The notes under the pieces were generated by a model that was not told where the DNA came from, searched no databases, and saw only the letters and a program-made list of their open reading frames with translations. A stretch of DNA of 64,000 nucleotides, from contig NZ_VFPD01000004.1 of the NCBI RefSeq assembly GCF_006716485.1, forward strand, positions 124,001 through 188,000, given 5' to 3'. Position numbers and translations under genes: made by a program. The number at the start of each line of letters is the position of its first letter. Within the stretch, counting starts at the first letter, position 1. This DNA comes from Chryseobacterium aquifrigidense (GTDB lineage Bacteria; Bacteroidota; Bacteroidia; Flavobacteriales; Weeksellaceae). Below are positions 16,342-26,047 of this stretch, piece by piece.

Positions 16342-18495
16342 TTATTGTTGCTGATTTCCCAGCTTGTTCCAGATCTCAATTCTGTAATCTTCGATATCTG
16401 CGTTATCCTGAAGACTCTTCATCCAGGCCTGTCCGAACATTCCTGCACTTCTCTGAGTAAGAGACTCTGTAAACTGCTTAAGATCTCCAGGCTGTTTGTT
16501 TACGGTTTCAGATTTTTTGATCAAAACATAAACTCCTGTACCTCCTTCAACCGGGTTAGAAAGTTTACCTTTTGCAACACCAAATGCTGCACCGGCAACT
16601 TTAGGCTCCATAGCACCAGCTACTGAAGGATTTAATAGGTTTACCTGAGCGGATTGTTTTGGAGCGGCAAACAATTTAGCAATCTGATCCAAGTTTGAAG
16701 CTTTTGCTGCTGCAATTTTATCAGAAATTTGTTTTGCGGCCAATTTATTTTTAACGATAGTTTCAATCTGATCTCTTACAGATTCAGGATCAGCAAGACC
16801 TGCTTCCTGTTTTCCGTTCAGATATACTACAATTTTATCTCCTGTTCCGTCTACTGTAAATAATTCAGTATCTCCTTTTGTTCTTTTCTTATCAAAAGCC
16901 CATGCAAGGATATCAGCATCTTTTTCAGTACCTAAGCCCTGAAGCTGACCTTCAAATCTTTTTGCGGCTTTTGGATTGGAGAACTGATAGTTTCCTTTCT
17001 TAGCAATATTCACGAAATCGTTGAAAGATTTTCCCTGAACCTGCTGAATGAATTTTCTTGAATTTTTGTCTGTTTCAGCCTCAGTAGCATCTGAAGGTTT
17101 GATTGCTTTCACAAGGTTAGCAACTTTATACCCCATTGATCCTGATTTTTTATCTTCAATATTGATGATATGGTAACCGAACTGTGTTTCTACTACTCCG
17201 GTAGCTCCTTTAGGATTGCTTGCAAGATAAGCAAGGAATTCCGGAACGAAAGGCGTCTCTGGTGTTGTCCAACCAAGACTACCACCCTGAGCGGCAGAAT
17301 TCGGATCACTTGAAAGCTTAAGGAATTCTGTAAATTTACCAGGAGTAGCTTTTACGATAGCACCAATGGAGTCTGCTAATTTCTTAGCCTGCTCTTTAGT
17401 TCTTGTAACCCCTTCACCTGCAGGGCTTCCTTTGAATGCAATAAGGATATGTCTTGATAAAGTAGAATCTGAAGGTCTTTTACCTACCAATTTAGATACT
17501 ACGTATACATCTTGCTCTTTATAAGGACCAAAAGTCTGACCTACTGCGGCAGCAGTGATCTGATCTTTGATTGTTGGAGGCAATTGAGCAGGATTCAGAT
17601 ACTGAGGATTGAACGGTGCATCAGAATTTGCTGCAACAAACATAGAATCATTTTTAGTATTCTGGAAGTTTTCAGCTCCTCCACTTGCATCTGTACCTCC
17701 TGAATATAATTTTGTAATTTCTTTCAAGGCTGCGGCATCATCTGCTGCACTCGGTTTAGATGGGAAAAATACAATACCTATATTTCTGCTTGGCTCAGCT
17801 TTGAACATTACAGGGTGCTTCTTGATGTAATCAGCAAGATCCTGTGTGGTAACATTGATCTTTGTTTTTTGAAGATAAGACGCGTAATCTACTTTTACAA
17901 AGTCGATATCTGCAAGCTGATCTCTCTGCTTCATCAATTCTTCAGCTTCTTTCTTACCTGTAGTAATCCCTGCTGAAAGATTGGTAAACACCTGTCTTGC
18001 CATTAGTCTGTACTCGATTGTCTTTCTGGTTTTCAACCATTGAGTATATCCTTGAGGATTGGTGTTTTGTAATGTTTCAATTTCTTTTTTAAGCTCTTGA
18101 GTTTTAAAGTTACCTTTCTCATCAAAGAACTGTTGATTCTGAGCAAACATCTGATCGTACTGGATTTGATTCCAGAAATAATCATCAGTCATTTCAAAGC
18201 CCAGTTTCTCAAACTGCTGTTTGATAAGTTTAGATTGTACAAGTAACTGCCAAGCCTGCTCTTCAAGACCGTTTTTCGGACGACCTTGCTGTTCAGCCTG
18301 CTGCTGCAACACGAAAAGCTGATCATTGAACTCTTCGCGGGTGATTTTCTCACCGTTTACTTTTCCTAAAACGTCAGGATTTTTACCAAAAACCTTGTCG
18401 ATACTATCGGGGTTCACCAGGAACGCCAAAAGCGCTAAGGCTATTACTCCCATTAAAAGCCAAGGCTTACTCCTAATCTGTCCTAAAATTGCCAT
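16342..18495 (-). CDS. Peptidylprolyl isomerase, PpiD/SurA-like periplasmic foldase
   Basis: A 717-residue protein anchored by one N-terminal helix (about 12-28, LLMGVIALALLAFLVNP). A SurA/PpiD-type N-terminal chaperone domain follows (VNGEKITREEFNDQ near residue 45, then long helices). A parvulin rotamase domain spans about 347-450, from SRHILIAFKG to ETQFGYHIINIED. A second, degenerate domain fills the C-terminal half. Such proteins sit at the outer face of the inner membrane and assist folding of secreted and outer-membrane proteins. It is transcribed divergently from lon, so two protein-quality-control genes share one upstream region. Confidence 0.92.
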   Translation of the reverse strand: MAILGQIRSKPWLLMGVIALALLAFLVNPDSIDKVFGKNPDVLGKVNGEKITREEFNDQLFVLQQQAEQQGRPKNGLEEQAWQLLVQSKLIKQQFEKLGFEMTDDYFWNQIQYDQMFAQNQQFFDEKGNFKTQELKKEIETLQNTNPQGYTQWLKTRKTIEYRLMARQVFTNLSAGITTGKKEAEELMKQRDQLADIDFVKVDYASYLQKTKINVTTQDLADYIKKHPVMFKAEPSRNIGIVFFPSKPSAADDAAALKEITKLYSGGTDASGGAENFQNTKNDSMFVAANSDAPFNPQYLNPAQLPPTIKDQITAAAVGQTFGPYKEQDVYVVSKLVGKRPSDSTLSRHILIAFKGSPAGEGVTRTKEQAKKLADSIGAIVKATPGKFTEFLKLSSDPNSAAQGGSLGWTTPETPFVPEFLAYLASNPKGATGVVETQFGYHIINIEDKKSGSMGYKVANLVKAIKPSDATEAETDKNSRKFIQQVQGKSFNDFVNIAKKGNYQFSNPKAAKRFEGQLQGLGTEKDADILAWAFDKKRTKGDTELFTVDGTGDKIVVYLNGKQEAGLADPESVRDQIETIVKNKLAAKQISDKIAAAKASNLDQIAKLFAAPKQSAQVNLLNPSVAGAMEPKVAGAAFGVAKGKLSNPVEGGTGVYVLIKKSETVNKQPGDLKQFTESLTQRSAGMFGQAWMKSLQDNADIEDYRIEIWNKLGNQQQ

Positions 18496-18729
18496 TTTAT
18501 AAATTATAGTTTTTTATCAGTTTGCGAAAATACACATTTTTAAGAAATTACAGAAACAGAACTGCTTTATTTTGATTTTTAATGCAAAGATTATCTAAAA
18601 AAGGAAATTTTGACCGTATTTTTAAGTAAAAAACAAATGGCATAAGTATTGTGCATTTTTAAAATATTATAATATGCCACACGTTTTCAGAGTATATTAT
18701 AAAAAATTCCTTTAACGATAAAAAACGAA

Positions 18730-18746
18730 AATGACAATTTGTCATT
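18730..18746. promoter_or_regulatory. Inverted repeat just upstream of lon
   Basis: AATGACA (18730-18736) and TGTCATT (18740-18746) form a 7-bp inverted repeat with a 3-bp spacer. It ends 9 bp before the lon ATG, so it would lie in the mRNA leader or at the start of transcription. It could be an operator or a small hairpin masking the ribosome-binding region. Confidence 0.4.
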
Positions 18747-18755
18747 CGATTGACT

Positions 18756-21161
18756 ATGACAGAATTTGAAGATATTAGTTTAGAAGAAATGATCAGTGAC
18801 GGATTTGATATCGTAACTGAAGAAATCAATCTTTCCGACTTCGCAGAGACTGATAAAAATTCCGAACAGAAAATATTCCCTATACTTCCTGTAAGAAATA
18901 TGGTTATGTTTCCCAATGTGGTAATTCCTATTACTGCGGGGAGAAAAACCTCTATACAGCTTCTTGAAGAGGCACAGAAAAACGGAGATTTTATTGGAAT
19001 TGTTAGCCAGAAAAATTCGGATCTTGAACAACCTTCCGAAAAAGATATATATACTACCGGTACACTGGCAAAAATCATTAAGATCATTAAACTTCCTGAA
19101 GGTAACATTACAGCTATTACCAAAGGATTTCACAGATTTAAGATAAAAAAAATCATTGATAACCAACCTTATTTCAAAGCAGAAATATCAAAATTAAAAG
19201 ATACCCGACCTAAAGATCAGGAAGAATATGAAGCATTGTTGGAGAATATCAAGGACCTTGCTTTAAAGATCATTGAACTGGATCCTAACATTCCTAATGC
19301 TGCCAACTTCGCGATCAAAAATATTAACAATAATGATGATCTTCTGAATTTCATCTGCACGAATGCTAATTTCTCTTCAATAGCAAAACAAAAACTGCTT
19401 GAAGAAAAAAGCCTGATGACAAGAGCTAACCAGTGCTACGAACTGATGCATGAAGATTTCAGAAAACTGGAACTGAGAAATCAGATTCATCAGAAAACAT
19501 CAAAGGATCTTGACAAGCAGCAGAGAGAATACTTCCTGAATCAACAAATAAGAACGATCCAGGAGGAACTTGGCGGCGGACCTGAAAGTGATGTGGAAGA
19601 TCTTATTGCCAAGGCTAAAACAAAAAAATGGAGCCAGGAAGTAGAAGACCATTTCCAAAAGGAAATCAGCAGACTTCAACGTCAGAATCCTAATTCCCCG
19701 GACTATAATGTTCAGAGAAACTACCTGGATTTCTTTACAGATCTGCCTTGGGAAACCTATACAAAAGATATTTTTGATATTGCAAAAGCTGAAAAGGTGC
19801 TTGACAAAGCACACTTTGGCCTGGAAGATATCAAGAAAAGAATTCTGGAGCACATGGCTGTTTTAAAACTAAAGAACAACATGAAGTCTCCTATTCTATT
19901 ATTAGTAGGGCCTCCGGGTGTTGGTAAAACCTCTTTAGGGAAATCTATTGCTGATGCTTTAGGAAGAAAATATGTAAGATTATCACTGGGTGGTCTTCAT
20001 GATGAGAGTGAAATCCGCGGACATAGAAAAACCTACATCGGTGCTATGGCAGGGAGAATTTTACAGTCCATTAAAAAATCCGGCACATCAAATCCGGTAA
20101 TTGTTCTTGATGAGATTGATAAAATCGGACAGGGGCTTCATGGGGATCCTAGCTCAGCTCTTTTAGAAGTGCTTGATCCTGAACAAAATAAGTCTTTTTA
20201 TGACAATTTCCTGGAGATGGGTTATGACCTTTCAAAAGTGATGTTCATTGCTACTGCAAATTCACTTTCAACAATACAGACTCCTCTTTTGGACAGAACG
20301 GAGATCATTCAGATTGCCGGCTATACTTTGGAGGAAAAGATTGAAATAGCCAAAAGACATTTAATTAAAAAGCAACAGGAGGAAAATGGGCTCGATGCCA
20401 AATCATTCAAACTTGGATATACCGAACTTAAGCATATTGTAGAAGCGCATACTTCTGAAAGTGGTGTAAGAACTCTGGAGAAAAGAATTGCAGCCATTGG
20501 AAGATGGGTAGCGCTGCAGACTGCTTTGATAAAGGAATATGATCCAAAAATTTCAGTGGAAAAAATAGATGAAATTCTTGGCGTACCAAGACCAAAAAGC
20601 TTATCCGAGATCACTGGAGTTCCCGGGGTTGTCACTGGCCTTGCCTGGACAAGTGTAGGAGGAGATATTCTTTATATTGAAAGTATTTTAAGCAATGGCA
20701 AAGGGGCATTAACGATGACAGGAAACCTGGGAACGGTAATGAAAGAATCCGCCACTATTGCTTTGGAATATATTAAAGCTAAACATGATGAACTGGGGAT
20801 TCCTCAGGAAGACATCGAAAAGAAAAATATCCACGTGCACGTTCCTGAAGGTGCAACACCTAAAGATGGGCCGTCTGCCGGTATTGCGATGCTGACATCA
20901 ATGGTTTCTTCATTTAAAAACAAGAAGGTAAAGCCTCACCTTGCGATGACCGGAGAAATTACACTAAGAGGAAAAGTACTTCCTGTTGGAGGTATTAAAG
21001 AAAAACTTCTTGCTGCAACAAGAGCAGGAATCAAAGATGTTATTCTTTGTGAAGCTAACAGAAAAGACGTTGAGGAGATCAAAAAAGATTATCTGAAAAA
21101 TCTGAAAGTACATTACGTAAACAGAATGGAGGAAGTCATTGACATCGCCATTGAAGAATAA
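18756..21161 (+). CDS. lon: ATP-dependent endopeptidase Lon (LonA)
   Basis: An 801-residue AAA+ protease that degrades damaged and regulatory proteins in the cytoplasm. The N-terminal LON substrate domain (about 40-240) opens with [19 protein letters not shown]. The AAA+ module has Walker [10 protein letters not shown] near residue 384 and Walker [12 protein letters not shown]. The C-terminal protease domain has catalytic Ser in KDGPSAG (about 705) and catalytic Lys in GGIKEK (about 748), the usual 43-residue spacing. The ATG at 18756 was chosen over a TTG two codons earlier. It is divergent from the PpiD-like gene; a terminator follows. Confidence 0.97.
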   Translation: MTEFEDISLEEMISDGFDIVTEEINLSDFAETDKNSEQKIFPILPVRNMVMFPNVVIPITAGRKTSIQLLEEAQKNGDFIGIVSQKNSDLEQPSEKDIYTTGTLAKIIKIIKLPEGNITAITKGFHRFKIKKIIDNQPYFKAEISKLKDTRPKDQEEYEALLENIKDLALKIIELDPNIPNAANFAIKNINNNDDLLNFICTNANFSSIAKQKLLEEKSLMTRANQCYELMHEDFRKLELRNQIHQKTSKDLDKQQREYFLNQQIRTIQEELGGGPESDVEDLIAKAKTKKWSQEVEDHFQKEISRLQRQNPNSPDYNVQRNYLDFFTDLPWETYTKDIFDIAKAEKVLDKAHFGLEDIKKRILEHMAVLKLKNNMKSPILLLVGPPGVGKTSLGKSIADALGRKYVRLSLGGLHDESEIRGHRKTYIGAMAGRILQSIKKSGTSNPVIVLDEIDKIGQGLHGDPSSALLEVLDPEQNKSFYDNFLEMGYDLSKVMFIATANSLSTIQTPLLDRTEIIQIAGYTLEEKIEIAKRHLIKKQQEENGLDAKSFKLGYTELKHIVEAHTSESGVRTLEKRIAAIGRWVALQTALIKEYDPKISVEKIDEILGVPRPKSLSEITGVPGVVTGLAWTSVGGDILYIESILSNGKGALTMTGNLGTVMKESATIALEYIKAKHDELGIPQEDIEKKNIHVHVPEGATPKDGPSAGIAMLTSMVSSFKNKKVKPHLAMTGEITLRGKVLPVGGIKEKLLAATRAGIKDVILCEANRKDVEEIKKDYLKNLKVHYVNRMEEVIDIAIEE

Positions 21162-21191
21162 ACAACTTATAACATATTAACTTCTCAATAA

Positions 21192-21224
21192 AGAAACACG
21201 TTCTGATATTCAGGGCGTGTTTCT
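21192..21224 (+). terminator. lon intrinsic terminator
   Basis: AGAAACACG (21192-21200) pairs with CGTGTTTCT (21216-21224), followed by GTTTTTTC. It starts 31 bp after the lon stop. Confidence 0.85.
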
Positions 21225-21369
21225 GTTTTTTCAGTAAAAAATCACAATCAACCTGGGCAGGTGGAATAAAATTTGATACAATCCAAGGAAATCCCGAAGG
21301 ATTGAATAAAAAATTTTTCAATTCAGAAGGGTTTTCTTATTTTTATTCCACACTGCATATTTTTAGATT

Positions 21370-22482
21370 ATGAATTTTCTTAGACTTCCTTTCCTTGTCA
21401 AGCTTACACTCGTGGTGGTTTCCATCATTGGACTTGGCTATCTTCTGGCACTGGGGCAGAGTATTTTAGCTCCATTTTTCCTGGCATTCCTTATGGCAAT
21501 GCTGTTTTTGCCTGCAGCCACTTTTATGGAAAAAAAGTTAAGATTTCCAAGATCTATGTCTACCATGACCTCGGTATTCATTATGCTGATGATTCTAAGT
21601 GGTATTATTTACTTCTTTACCAATCAGTTGTCCGACTTCAGTAAAGATCTGCCACACCTCAAGGAACAGTTTACCACTGTTTTTAACAGCCTTCAGCATT
21701 GGGTTTCCAAAACATTTAATGTAAAAGTGGATGAACAGGTAGACTATATTAACCAGGGATTGACTAAACTACTATCTTCCTCAGGAGTAATTTTAGGATT
21801 TACCTTTGGGATCTTTTCGACCGGATTTGGATTTATTATATTTTTCACCCTGTTTTTTATCTTTATTTTAAATTACAGAAGACTTTTAAATAACTTTATT
21901 GTTACGGTTTTCAATGAAAGACATAAAGCGAGTGTACAGGAAGCTGTGAATGAGATCAGAATCATGACCAAGAAATATATCTTCGGACTTTTTCTTCAGG
22001 TAATTATTGTATCTATTCTCACCTCCATTCTTCTTACCATTCTGGGAGTAAAATATGCCATTCTTCTGGGAGTTCTGACAGGATTATTAAATGTCATTCC
22101 GTATCTGGGAATTTTTATTTCCCTTCTGATTTCATGTTTTATAGCATTTGCTACTTCTACACCTTCAACGTGTATTTATGTTGCTTTGGGGTATATTGCC
22201 ATTCATGCTGTGGACGGAAATATTGTTCTGCCATTTGTGGTAGGCTCTAAAGTTAAGATCAACGCCTTATTTTCTTTTATTGGTATTCTTTTAGGAGAAC
22301 ACCTTTGGGGAATTGCAGGAATGTTCCTGTGTATACCGGCAATTGCTATTATAAAAATTATCTGTGAAAGAGTGGACGACTTAAAACCTTGGGGAAGGTT
22401 GCTTGGAGAAGAACCTAAACCTCATAAGAAGAAAAAAAGCTATAAAATCTCCAAGAATATTACTTTGAAGGAAATGGACTAA
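21370..22482 (+). CDS. AI-2E family transporter (PerM/TqsA-like)
   Basis: A 370-residue membrane protein with about seven to eight helices. The N-terminal pair opens LPFLVKLTLVVVSIIGLGYLL. A large soluble loop (about 90-150) separates it from the C-terminal helices. The conserved GVKYAILLGVLTGLLNVIPYLG segment (split here as GVKYAILLG and LLNVIPYLG) is a signature of the AI-2E/UPF0118 family. Family members include the autoinducer-2 exporter TqsA and Na+/H+ antiporters, so the substrate cannot be named. The tail is basic (PHKKKKSYK). Probably monocistronic. Confidence 0.88.
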   Translation: MNFLRLPFLVKLTLVVVSIIGLGYLLALGQSILAPFFLAFLMAMLFLPAATFMEKKLRFPRSMSTMTSVFIMLMILSGIIYFFTNQLSDFSKDLPHLKEQFTTVFNSLQHWVSKTFNVKVDEQVDYINQGLTKLLSSSGVILGFTFGIFSTGFGFIIFFTLFFIFILNYRRLLNNFIVTVFNERHKASVQEAVNEIRIMTKKYIFGLFLQVIIVSILTSILLTILGVKYAILLGVLTGLLNVIPYLGIFISLLISCFIAFATSTPSTCIYVALGYIAIHAVDGNIVLPFVVGSKVKINALFSFIGILLGEHLWGIAGMFLCIPAIAIIKIICERVDDLKPWGRLLGEEPKPHKKKKSYKISKNITLKEMD

Positions 22483-22487
22483 TTATA

Positions 22488-22515
22488 AGTAATGAGTAAT
22501 AGGTAATAAGTAATA
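22488..22515 (+). repeat. Short tandem repeat, four 7-bp units
   Basis: Four consecutive heptamers, AGTAATG, AGTAATA, GGTAATA and AGTAATA, directly follow the AI-2E transporter stop. Confidence 0.6.
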
Positions 22516-22542
22516 ATTGACATATTCCTAACTTTAAATAAA

Positions 22543-22570
22543 AAAGACTGCCTTTTTCGAAACAGTCTTT
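22543..22570. terminator. Bidirectional intrinsic terminator
   Basis: AAAGACTG (22543-22550) pairs with CAGTCTTT (22563-22570), with A and T runs on either side. It separates the convergent AI-2E transporter and double-Gly peptide genes. Confidence 0.85.
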
Positions 22571-22578
22571 TTTTGTTA

Positions 22579-22815
22579 TTAAGCAGCGCACCAAGGACTC
22601 ATTCCGTTTGGACAAGTGTCTGTGCACAGGATGTAAGTCTGACTATCCGGGCAGTATCCTTTATCCGGTTCCGGAGTTCCTCCACCACCTCCGATACAAG
22701 GATGACCAGGCGGAATTTTACATGGGCAGTCTATTGGCCCGATATCACATTTATCAATTCCTCCGTGGATTTCTCTCAAATTCGTACGGTTTAACTTTTT
22801 AAGATTTTTCAACAT
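22579..22815 (-). CDS. Bacteriocin-like double-glycine leader peptide, Cys-rich
   Basis: A 78-residue precursor. The first 19 residues (MLKNLKKLNRTNLREIHGG) form a leader ending in GG, of the type cleaved by peptidase-containing ABC exporters and found on many Chryseobacterium 'bacteriocin-like' peptides. The predicted 59-residue core has eight cysteines, a GGGGG run near its centre and several Pro residues, so it could form four disulfides or carry other modifications. No exporter, modification enzyme or immunity gene is adjacent. A terminator follows directly. Toxin activity is inference; relatives are often scattered single genes with no known function. Confidence 0.8.
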   Translation of the reverse strand: MLKNLKKLNRTNLREIHGGIDKCDIGPIDCPCKIPPGHPCIGGGGGTPEPDKGYCPDSQTYILCTDTCPNGMSPWCAA

Positions 22816-22943
22816 AATAGTATTAGTTTAGTTTGAATTTCAAATATAAACAATGAAATTATCCAAAATACAACATTAACCTATCATTAACATTAATTGT
22901 GTATTTTTTATAAAAATACAATCAACGAATCCTATTTTTATTT

Positions 22944-22951
22944 TACATTTG
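22944..22951 (+). promoter_or_regulatory. -7 promoter element for the DoxX gene
   Basis: TACATTTG fits the Bacteroidota -7 consensus TAnnTTTG and lies 17 bp before the DoxX ATG. No clear TTTG element is found at the usual -33 distance. Confidence 0.45.
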
Positions 22952-22968
22952 ATGTAAAATCATCAAAC

Positions 22969-23346
22969 ATGAAAACAATAAAATTCATTTTATGTTTACT
23001 TTTCGGGCTTATGTTTATTAATGCCGGATTAAACAAGTTTTTTAATTATATGCCCACGGAGAAACCTACTCCTGAACAAATGAAACTTTTCGCTGCATTT
23101 GGAGAAATCAGCTGGCTGATGCCATTAGTAGGCATCGTAGAAGTTATTGGCGGATTATTATTTATTTTCCCAAAAACAAGAGCGTTAGGTGCCATTGTTA
23201 TTTTACCTGTCATGGTAGGCATTGTCACGCATGTTTTCACAATGGATAAATCTCCTATGGGAATGGGTATTGCCGGGGTAATGTTTCTGATCAATATCTG
23301 GATGATTATTGACAACAAGGAAAAATACAAACATTTAGTTTCATAA
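22969..23346 (+). CDS. DoxX family membrane protein
   Basis: A 125-residue protein with four predicted membrane helices. LLFGLMFINAGLNKFF near the N-terminus is the typical DoxX opening, and PLVGIVEVIGGLLFI follows in helix 2. DoxX-like proteins are small inner-membrane proteins linked to redox or sulfur stress in some bacteria; no firm role is known. The ATG at 22969 was chosen because the protein from here begins with a normal DoxX N-terminus and a -7 element lies just upstream; in-frame codons before it start only at a TTG and look non-coding. Confidence 0.85.
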   Translation: MKTIKFILCLLFGLMFINAGLNKFFNYMPTEKPTPEQMKLFAAFGEISWLMPLVGIVEVIGGLLFIFPKTRALGAIVILPVMVGIVTHVFTMDKSPMGMGIAGVMFLINIWMIIDNKEKYKHLVS

Positions 23347-23350
23347 GGGG

Positions 23351-23403
23351 GCAGATGATAGGTTGCAGGTTGCAGCACCTACAACCTATTACCTGCCATC
23401 TGC
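23351..23403. repeat. Long imperfect hairpin between convergent genes
   Basis: Outer arms are GCAGATG (23351-23357) and CATCTGC (23397-23403). The inner stem is ATAGGTTG (23358-23365) with CAACCTAT (23382-23389), then AGGT with ACCT, around a 6-nt loop. There is no T-tract. It resembles a dispersed intergenic palindrome and may also stop converging transcripts. Confidence 0.6.
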
Positions 23404-23413
23404 TACCTGTTAC

Positions 23414-24772
23414 CTATACAAAAGCACTGAATCCTGTGATCGATCGTCCTACGATGAGCGAGTTGATTTCTTTTGTTCCTTCATAAGAATAAATAGCTTC
23501 TGCATCGGCAACAAATCTGGCTACATCATACTCCAGCAGAATTCCGTTTCCTCCCATTACTTCTCTTGCTCTTGAAACAATATCTCTTGTTCTGAGGGTA
23601 CAGAAAACTTTGGCTAACGAAGCATGTTCATCTTTTAAAATTCCTTCATCCTGCATTTCAGACAGTCTGAAAACCATGGTCTGCATGGCAGTAAGATTAG
23701 ATAACATTTCTACCAGATGTCCCTGAATCATTTGAAATGAAGCAATAGGCCTTCCAAACTGTTCTCTTTTTCGGGTATAATCCAAAGCACTTTCATATGC
23801 TCCGCGTGCACAGCCTGTGGCCATCCATGCGACACCTGCTCTTGTCATTCTCAGTACTTTGCCGGTATCTTTAAAGGAATTGGCATTCTGTAAACGGCTT
23901 TCTTCGGTAACAAGACAGTCTTTTAGGGTAATCAATCCGTTCTGGACAATCCTTAAAGCCATTTTTCCCTTAATTTTTTCTACGGAATATCCCGGATTAT
24001 CTTTTTCCACAATAAATCCTTTCACCTCTCCGCTATCCAGGTCTCTTGCCCAGATAATAATCAGATCAGCGAAAGTAGCATTCCCGATCCATTTTTTCTG
24101 ACCATTAAGAACCCAGCCTTCCGGTGTTTTTTTACAGGTTACTGTAAGTCCGCCCGCTGCTCCTGATCCAACTTCCGGCTCCGTTAGCCCAAAGGCTCCA
24201 ATTTTTTCAAATTTCTGCATCTGCGGAAGCCATTTCTGCTTCTGTTCTTCAGAGCCGCAGATATAAATAGAACCCATTGCCAGCCCGGATTGTACCCCGA
24301 AAAATGTGGCAATGGAAGCATCTACCCTTGCCATTTCCATCGCAATAACACCTTCCATCAGGAAAGGCATTCCCGGACAGCCGTACCCTTCATAAGTAAC
24401 ACCACAAATATCAAGTTTTTGGAATTTCGGGATCAGCTCAAAAGGAAATTCATCTCTGAGCCAATAGTGGTTCACCAGAGGTTTTACTTCCTTTTCCATG
24501 AAAGCTCTTACTTTCAGCTGAATTTCACGCTGTTCAGGAGTCAACGTATGGTAGATATCATAAAAGTCTCCATCAATAGGTGGTAATTCTTTCTTTTTCT
24601 TTTCGGGATCAAGCATTTTCATAAGCCCGGAAAGCTGTTTATCATCCAGTTTTGAAAAATTTTGCATCAGTTTTGGCAGATCTACCTTTTGAGAAATGCT
24701 GCTCAATTGATCGAAATCTATGGATCTAAATAATTCTATTGCGTTTCTGATTTTGGAAAAAGTATTTGACAT
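23414..24772 (-). CDS. Acyl-CoA dehydrogenase family protein (glutaryl-CoA dehydrogenase-like)
   Basis: A 452-residue flavoenzyme that would oxidise an acyl-CoA to the enoyl-CoA with FAD. After a helical N-terminal extension (about 1-75) comes the usual fold. FGLTEPEVGSGAAG and KKWIGNATFADL form the FAD-binding beta domain. TRKREQFGRPIASFQMIQGHL and a C-terminal YEGTKEINSLIVGR lie in the helical domain. The last two match the glutaryl-CoA dehydrogenase/ACOX4-like branch. In that branch the catalytic Glu lies in the YEGT segment. The ATG at 24772 was chosen over 24829 because MSNTFSKIRNAIELF looks like a true N-terminus. Substrate not determinable. Likely role: amino-acid or fatty-acid catabolism. 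Confidence 0.87.
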   Translation of the reverse strand: MSNTFSKIRNAIELFRSIDFDQLSSISQKVDLPKLMQNFSKLDDKQLSGLMKMLDPEKKKKELPPIDGDFYDIYHTLTPEQREIQLKVRAFMEKEVKPLVNHYWLRDEFPFELIPKFQKLDICGVTYEGYGCPGMPFLMEGVIAMEMARVDASIATFFGVQSGLAMGSIYICGSEEQKQKWLPQMQKFEKIGAFGLTEPEVGSGAAGGLTVTCKKTPEGWVLNGQKKWIGNATFADLIIIWARDLDSGEVKGFIVEKDNPGYSVEKIKGKMALRIVQNGLITLKDCLVTEESRLQNANSFKDTGKVLRMTRAGVAWMATGCARGAYESALDYTRKREQFGRPIASFQMIQGHLVEMLSNLTAMQTMVFRLSEMQDEGILKDEHASLAKVFCTLRTRDIVSRAREVMGGNGILLEYDVARFVADAEAIYSYEGTKEINSLIVGRSITGFSAFV

Positions 24773-24980
24773 AGTGACAGATTGTTGTTTTGGTTTGTAA
24801 AAGATAAGCAAAAACTGCTCCGAAAGCAATGGCTAAAGCCCATGTTTATTTTACAAAACACTAAATTTCAATTCATTATAACTGAAAATTTTGTTTACAA
24901 GCTTTTTACTTTTGATTTTCAAGCGTTACAAAAGATCCTGGCTGAACTTTGACTTCAGGAAAACAATAAAAATAAGCGCT

Positions 24981-25892
24981 ATGAAAACTACTTACATTCA
25001 ATTATCTCTATCAGCTGTTCTTTTACTAGGAATTTATTCATGTAAAAAAGGAGAAGTTTCTTCTGCAGATCTTGAAGCCTATGCTACTACAGATTCAACT
25101 GCTGCTATTGTATCAGACAGTATCTCATCTGTTGCGGATATGAAAGTAAAAGACAAACAGTTCATCAAGACTGCCGATGTGAATATGGAAGTAAAAGATG
25201 TGTATAATGCAACGGTTGCTATTGAAAAATCTGTACAGGAACTGGGTGGTTTTGTTACCAACAGTAATCTGCAAAGCAATGTGGTTTCTGAAAACACTTA
25301 CAACACATCCAATGAAGAGGCTATGCTGATTAAAAAATATCAGACAGAAAATAGAATGCAGGTTCGTATTCCAGCGGAAAAACTCGGGGAACTTTTAACA
25401 GCAATCAATACAAACAAGTTATTTCTTAATTCCAGATCTATCAATGCAGAAGATGTAACGGCTAACATCAAATATTCTGAACTGGAAGGGAAAAGAAATC
25501 AAAAGACTTCGGAAAATATCAGCAAACTAAAAACAAATAAAGATAAGGTAACGCTCGATGACGAAAATATGTCTGAAGGAAATCTTCAACAACTGCAGAG
25601 TATGAATATGACGGACGATCTGAAATACAGCACTATTGATATCTACATTAAAGAACCACAATTACGTATTGCAGAAATCGCCGTTACCAACACGACCAGC
25701 ATTGACAATAAATATAAATATAATTTCATCTATGACGCAAAAGATGGCTTCGTGTACGGCTTCTATCTGATTCAGAGAATCATAGTGGCTCTGATCAATG
25801 TATGGCCTCTTCTATTAATTGCTGCTGCAATTCTCTATTTTTTAAGAAAAAGAAAAACTTCAAAACCTGGCCAGCCAAAGATCCAGGAATAA
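24981..25892 (+). CDS. DUF4349 domain lipoprotein
   Basis: A 303-residue protein with a lipoprotein signal peptide (lipobox IYSC, Cys21). A DUF4349 domain covers about residues 50-270. It starts FIKTADVNMEVKDVYNAT, has a central helical region with NQKTSENISKLKTNK, and ends with TIDIYIKEP. One C-terminal membrane helix (about 268-290) is followed by a basic tail (RKRKTSKPG). The function of DUF4349 is unknown; members are cell-envelope proteins. The ATG at 24981 is favoured because it starts the lipoprotein signal. A terminator follows 48 bp downstream. Confidence 0.85.
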   Translation: MKTTYIQLSLSAVLLLGIYSCKKGEVSSADLEAYATTDSTAAIVSDSISSVADMKVKDKQFIKTADVNMEVKDVYNATVAIEKSVQELGGFVTNSNLQSNVVSENTYNTSNEEAMLIKKYQTENRMQVRIPAEKLGELLTAINTNKLFLNSRSINAEDVTANIKYSELEGKRNQKTSENISKLKTNKDKVTLDDENMSEGNLQQLQSMNMTDDLKYSTIDIYIKEPQLRIAEIAVTNTTSIDNKYKYNFIYDAKDGFVYGFYLIQRIIVALINVWPLLLIAAAILYFLRKRKTSKPGQPKIQE

Positions 25893-25940
25893 AAAAACTA
25901 TCCTAACCAATTGGTTATCATCATAATTTTAGATTTTACT

Positions 25941-25960
25941 ACCTCCTGTTTTCAGGAGGT
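25941..25960 (+). terminator. Intrinsic terminator after the DUF4349 gene
   Basis: ACCTCCTG (25941-25948) pairs with CAGGAGGT (25953-25960) around a 4-nt T loop, followed by TTTTATTTTTTT. Confidence 0.9.
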
Positions 25961-26047
25961 TTTTATTTTTTTGAAAAAAAACTGTAACGATTATAACACA
26001 TGCCTTACCTACTGTTTAAAAGAACAGAAAATTAAAAAATTAATATT

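Noticed and set aside
18750-18755. TTG two codons before the lon ATG as start
   Set aside because: An ATG follows at once and gives a normal Lon N-terminus; the TTG adds only two residues.
22488-22515. Possible CRISPR-like array
   Set aside because: The units are only 7 bp, have no spacers, and no cas genes are near.
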